This document shows positions 5,369 through 6,836 of a DNA stretch of 6,836 nucleotides, one piece after another. The first letter of the stretch is position 1; the number at the start of each line of letters is the position of its first letter. Below the pieces are notes generated by a model, which was not told the DNA's origin, did no database searches, and saw only the letters and a list, made by a program, of their open reading frames with translations. Location: NCBI GenBank assembly GCA_025054755.1, contig JANWZH010000003.1, positions 2,144 through 8,979 of the forward strand. Direction: 5' to 3'. Source of the DNA: Patescibacteria group bacterium. GTDB lineage: Bacteria; Patescibacteriota; Minisyncoccia; UBA6257; 2-01-FULL-56-20. The translations under genes were made by a program, and so were the position numbers.

Positions 5369-6268
5369 ATGAGCAAAAATTCTGAAATAATAAATTTTAT
5401 AAATGATTATATTAATTATTTAGAAATAGAAAAAGGCAGATCGCCTAAAACACAACAGAATTACTTACGTTACTTAAAAGAATTTATTAATTTTTCAAAA
5501 ATTAATTTAGCCTCTGAAATTACTGAACAAAAAATTAGAAGCTTTAGATTATATTTAGCTCAAAAAAATATTAAAAAAATAACTCAATCTTATTATTTAA
5601 TTGCACTACGAAATTTTTTAAAATATTTAATTCGCCAAAATATAAAAACATTATCTCCCGAAAAAATTGAATTACCAAAAATAAGTCGCAAACAAATTGA
5701 AATTTTAGAATATAATGAATTAGAAAAATTGCTTAATGCTCCAAAAGAAAATGATTTGCGAACCTTAAGAGACAAAGCTATTCTAGAAACACTATTTTCG
5801 ACTGGTTTAAGAGTTTCAGAATTATGTAATTTAAATCGATATATTAATTTAGAGCGGGGAGAAATAACTGTGCGCGGTAAAGGAGATAAACTTAGGGTAG
5901 TTTTTTTATCTGAAAGAGCTAAAAAAGCAATTAAAAATTATTTAGAAAAAAGAGTTGATACAGAAGAAGCTTTATTTATTAGTTTAAGTCATAGTAAAAA
6001 TCCAAAAGTTTTAGGAAGAATTACTCCTAGAACAATTGAAAGATTAATAGATTATTGGTCTCGTCGCGCTGGCATATCTCAAAAAGTTTGGCCACATATG
6101 ATTCGTCATAGTTATGCTACTGATTTATTAATCAATGGCGCTGATTTGCGCGCTGTACAAGAACTTTTAGGGCATCAAAATATTTCAACAACCCAGGTTT
6201 ATACTCATTTAACAAATAAAGAATTGCGTGAAATTCATCGCGCTTTTCATGCTAAAAGAAGAAAATAA
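5369..6268 (+). CDS. Xer-type tyrosine recombinase (XerC/XerD family)
   Basis: A 299-residue site-specific recombinase of the size usual for XerC/XerD, which resolve chromosome dimers at dif. It has an N-terminal SAM-like core-binding domain (about 4-92, with EKGRSPKTQQNYLRYLKEF) and a C-terminal catalytic domain (about 110-295). All catalytic residues are visible: R148 (STGLRVSEL), K171 (GKGDKLRVV), H243 and R246 (HMIRHSYAT), H269 (LGHQNISTTQ) and the nucleophile Y278 (VYTHL). The gene stands alone, divergent from the pilin genes and convergent with the LamG gene. No inverted repeats, cargo or recognisable dif site lie nearby, so a housekeeping Xer is favoured over a mobile integrase. XerC and XerD cannot be told apart from sequence alone; many small genomes use a single Xer, so no symbol is given. 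Confidence 0.93.
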   Translation: MSKNSEIINFINDYINYLEIEKGRSPKTQQNYLRYLKEFINFSKINLASEITEQKIRSFRLYLAQKNIKKITQSYYLIALRNFLKYLIRQNIKTLSPEKIELPKISRKQIEILEYNELEKLLNAPKENDLRTLRDKAILETLFSTGLRVSELCNLNRYINLERGEITVRGKGDKLRVVFLSERAKKAIKNYLEKRVDTEEALFISLSHSKNPKVLGRITPRTIERLIDYWSRRAGISQKVWPHMIRHSYATDLLINGADLRAVQELLGHQNISTTQVYTHLTNKELREIHRAFHAKRRK

Positions 6269-6289
6269 ATTTCCAAAAAATAAATTTAT
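6265..6289. terminator. AT-only inverted repeat at convergent gene ends, possible bidirectional terminator
   Basis: An 8-bp arm ATAAATTT (6265-6272) is matched by AAATTTAT (6282-6289) around a 9-nt loop, so both stop codons (TAA at 6266-6268 plus and 6288-6286 minus) lie in the stem. An A6 run in the loop reads as a T run on the minus strand. The position suits a shared terminator, but an all-AT stem this short is unstable, so confidence is low. Confidence 0.25.
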
Positions 6290-6836
6290 CTTGTTGTCTC
6301 ATAAATTGCACGAATTTCAGAATCAGAAAGAGCACGATTATAAACACGAACTTCATCAATCAATCCCGGCAAAAATCCTCTAAAATTTAATGCATCTGTT
6401 ATTGACTCTGCGCCTATTACAAATTTAGTAATAAATGGAGTATTAATATTTTGTATTGTATTTCCAACAAAAACCCCATCTTTAAATCCCTTTATTATAT
6501 AGCCATCAAAAGTAATTGCTAAAAAATTCCAAGAGTTGTTTGGAATATTTATTGAAGGGAAATAATAATCAGCGCACCCTCCCCAAAAAATAAAAGAAGC
6601 TCCAGAATGTCTACCAATATAAAACTGTTTGCCGGTGCAATCTCCAGTGCCATAACCTATTATTCCCCATCTAGATGTATTTGCATAAGGATTTACCCAT
6701 GCAATAATAGTGCGCGGAGCAACGCCTATACTAACTCCATTTGCAGAAGCAACAACAACATCATCTACTCCATCAAAACTCAAACATTTACCTACTTTAC
6801 AATTTGTTTCAGTTTGCCAAGTAGGACCATTAATTA
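6286..6836 (-). CDS. LamG / concanavalin A-like domain protein, C-terminal part (5' end outside window)
   Basis: About 182 residues of a larger protein are visible; the frame stays open to the right edge, starting ...INGPTWQTETNCKVGKC before LSFDGVDDVVVA. This is one complete LamG/laminin-G-like jelly-roll domain: the entry motif GKCLSFDGVDD, a strand APRTIIAWVNP, then SWNFLAITFDG, and the family's typical exit GLIDEVRVYNRALSDSEIRAIYE, followed by a stop. Four cysteines (visible residues 12, 17, 66 and 87) suggest disulfides and an extracytoplasmic location. These domains bind glycans or proteins and are common in large repeat-containing surface or pseudopilin-linked proteins of CPR bacteria. 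Because the domain is at the very C-terminus, the missing part probably carries the signal or pilin-like N-terminus and more domains. A TTG at 6783 could be mistaken for a start, but the LamG fold clearly begins upstream of it. The ligand is unknown. Confidence 0.88.
   Translation of the reverse strand, partial: INGPTWQTETNCKVGKCLSFDGVDDVVVASANGVSIGVAPRTIIAWVNPYANTSRWGIIGYGTGDCTGKQFYIGRHSGASFIFWGGCADYYFPSINIPNNSWNFLAITFDGYIIKGFKDGVFVGNTIQNINTPFITKFVIGAESITDALNFRGFLPGLIDEVRVYNRALSDSEIRAIYETTR

Noticed and set aside
5593..5775. A 60-residue open frame on the minus strand
   Set aside because: It lies wholly inside the recombinase gene, whose protein has all family motifs. Its translation shows no recognisable domain.
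6286..6783. LamG gene as a complete 165-residue protein starting at TTG 6783
   Set aside because: The frame remains open to the window edge, and the residues before the TTG (GPTWQTETNCKVGKC) form the usual entry of the LamG domain, so the gene is partial.

Overview
This is a very AT-rich window (roughly a quarter G+C by eye), densely packed with genes. It looks like a chromosomal segment of a small-genome bacterium, most likely of the Candidate Phyla Radiation / Patescibacteria and perhaps Parcubacteria-like. That placement is inferred from the combination of a lamin-tail-domain protein, a stand-alone 5'-3' exonuclease, a histidine kinase with an S-H-Q-F-R-T-P H-box, a very short DNA polymerase III delta subunit, CPR-style minor pilins, a LamG surface protein and a tRNA without encoded CCA. 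No marker gene in the window proves it. The standard bacterial code fits: no gene has an internal TGA, which argues against the TGA=Gly lineages Gracilibacteria and Absconditabacteria.

Layout. (1) 198-4235, plus strand: a tight five-gene array. It holds a tail-anchored lamin-tail-domain protein, tsaE (tRNA t6A synthesis, 32 bp overlap), a 5'-3' exonuclease of the Pol I N-domain/FEN type, a membrane PAS histidine kinase, and holA (clamp-loader delta). Gaps run from an overlap to 33 bp, so one transcript is likely, starting at a TATAAT box near 129. (2) 4243-4317, minus strand: tRNA-Asp(GUC), its 3' end only 7 bp from the end of holA, followed on the same strand by two minor-pilin genes (4382-4753 and 4769-5293) that are transcribed towards it. 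(3) 5369-6268, plus strand: a Xer-type tyrosine recombinase, divergent from the pilins across a 75 bp spacer. (4) 6286 to the right edge, minus strand: the C-terminal part of a secreted LamG-domain protein, convergent with the recombinase gene.

Together the genes cover replication and chromosome maintenance (exonuclease, delta, Xer), translation (TsaE, tRNA-Asp), signalling (an orphan kinase) and the cell surface (lamin-tail protein, pilins, LamG). The most interesting points are a QSSMF peptide at the extreme C-terminus of the exonuclease that looks like a sliding-clamp-binding motif, a clamp-loader delta that appears to have lost much of its collar domain, a lamin-tail protein with a C-terminal anchor but no signal peptide, and the absence of any recognisable Shine-Dalgarno sequence before the eight genes whose starts lie in the window. 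I see no clearly new defence or mobile system.
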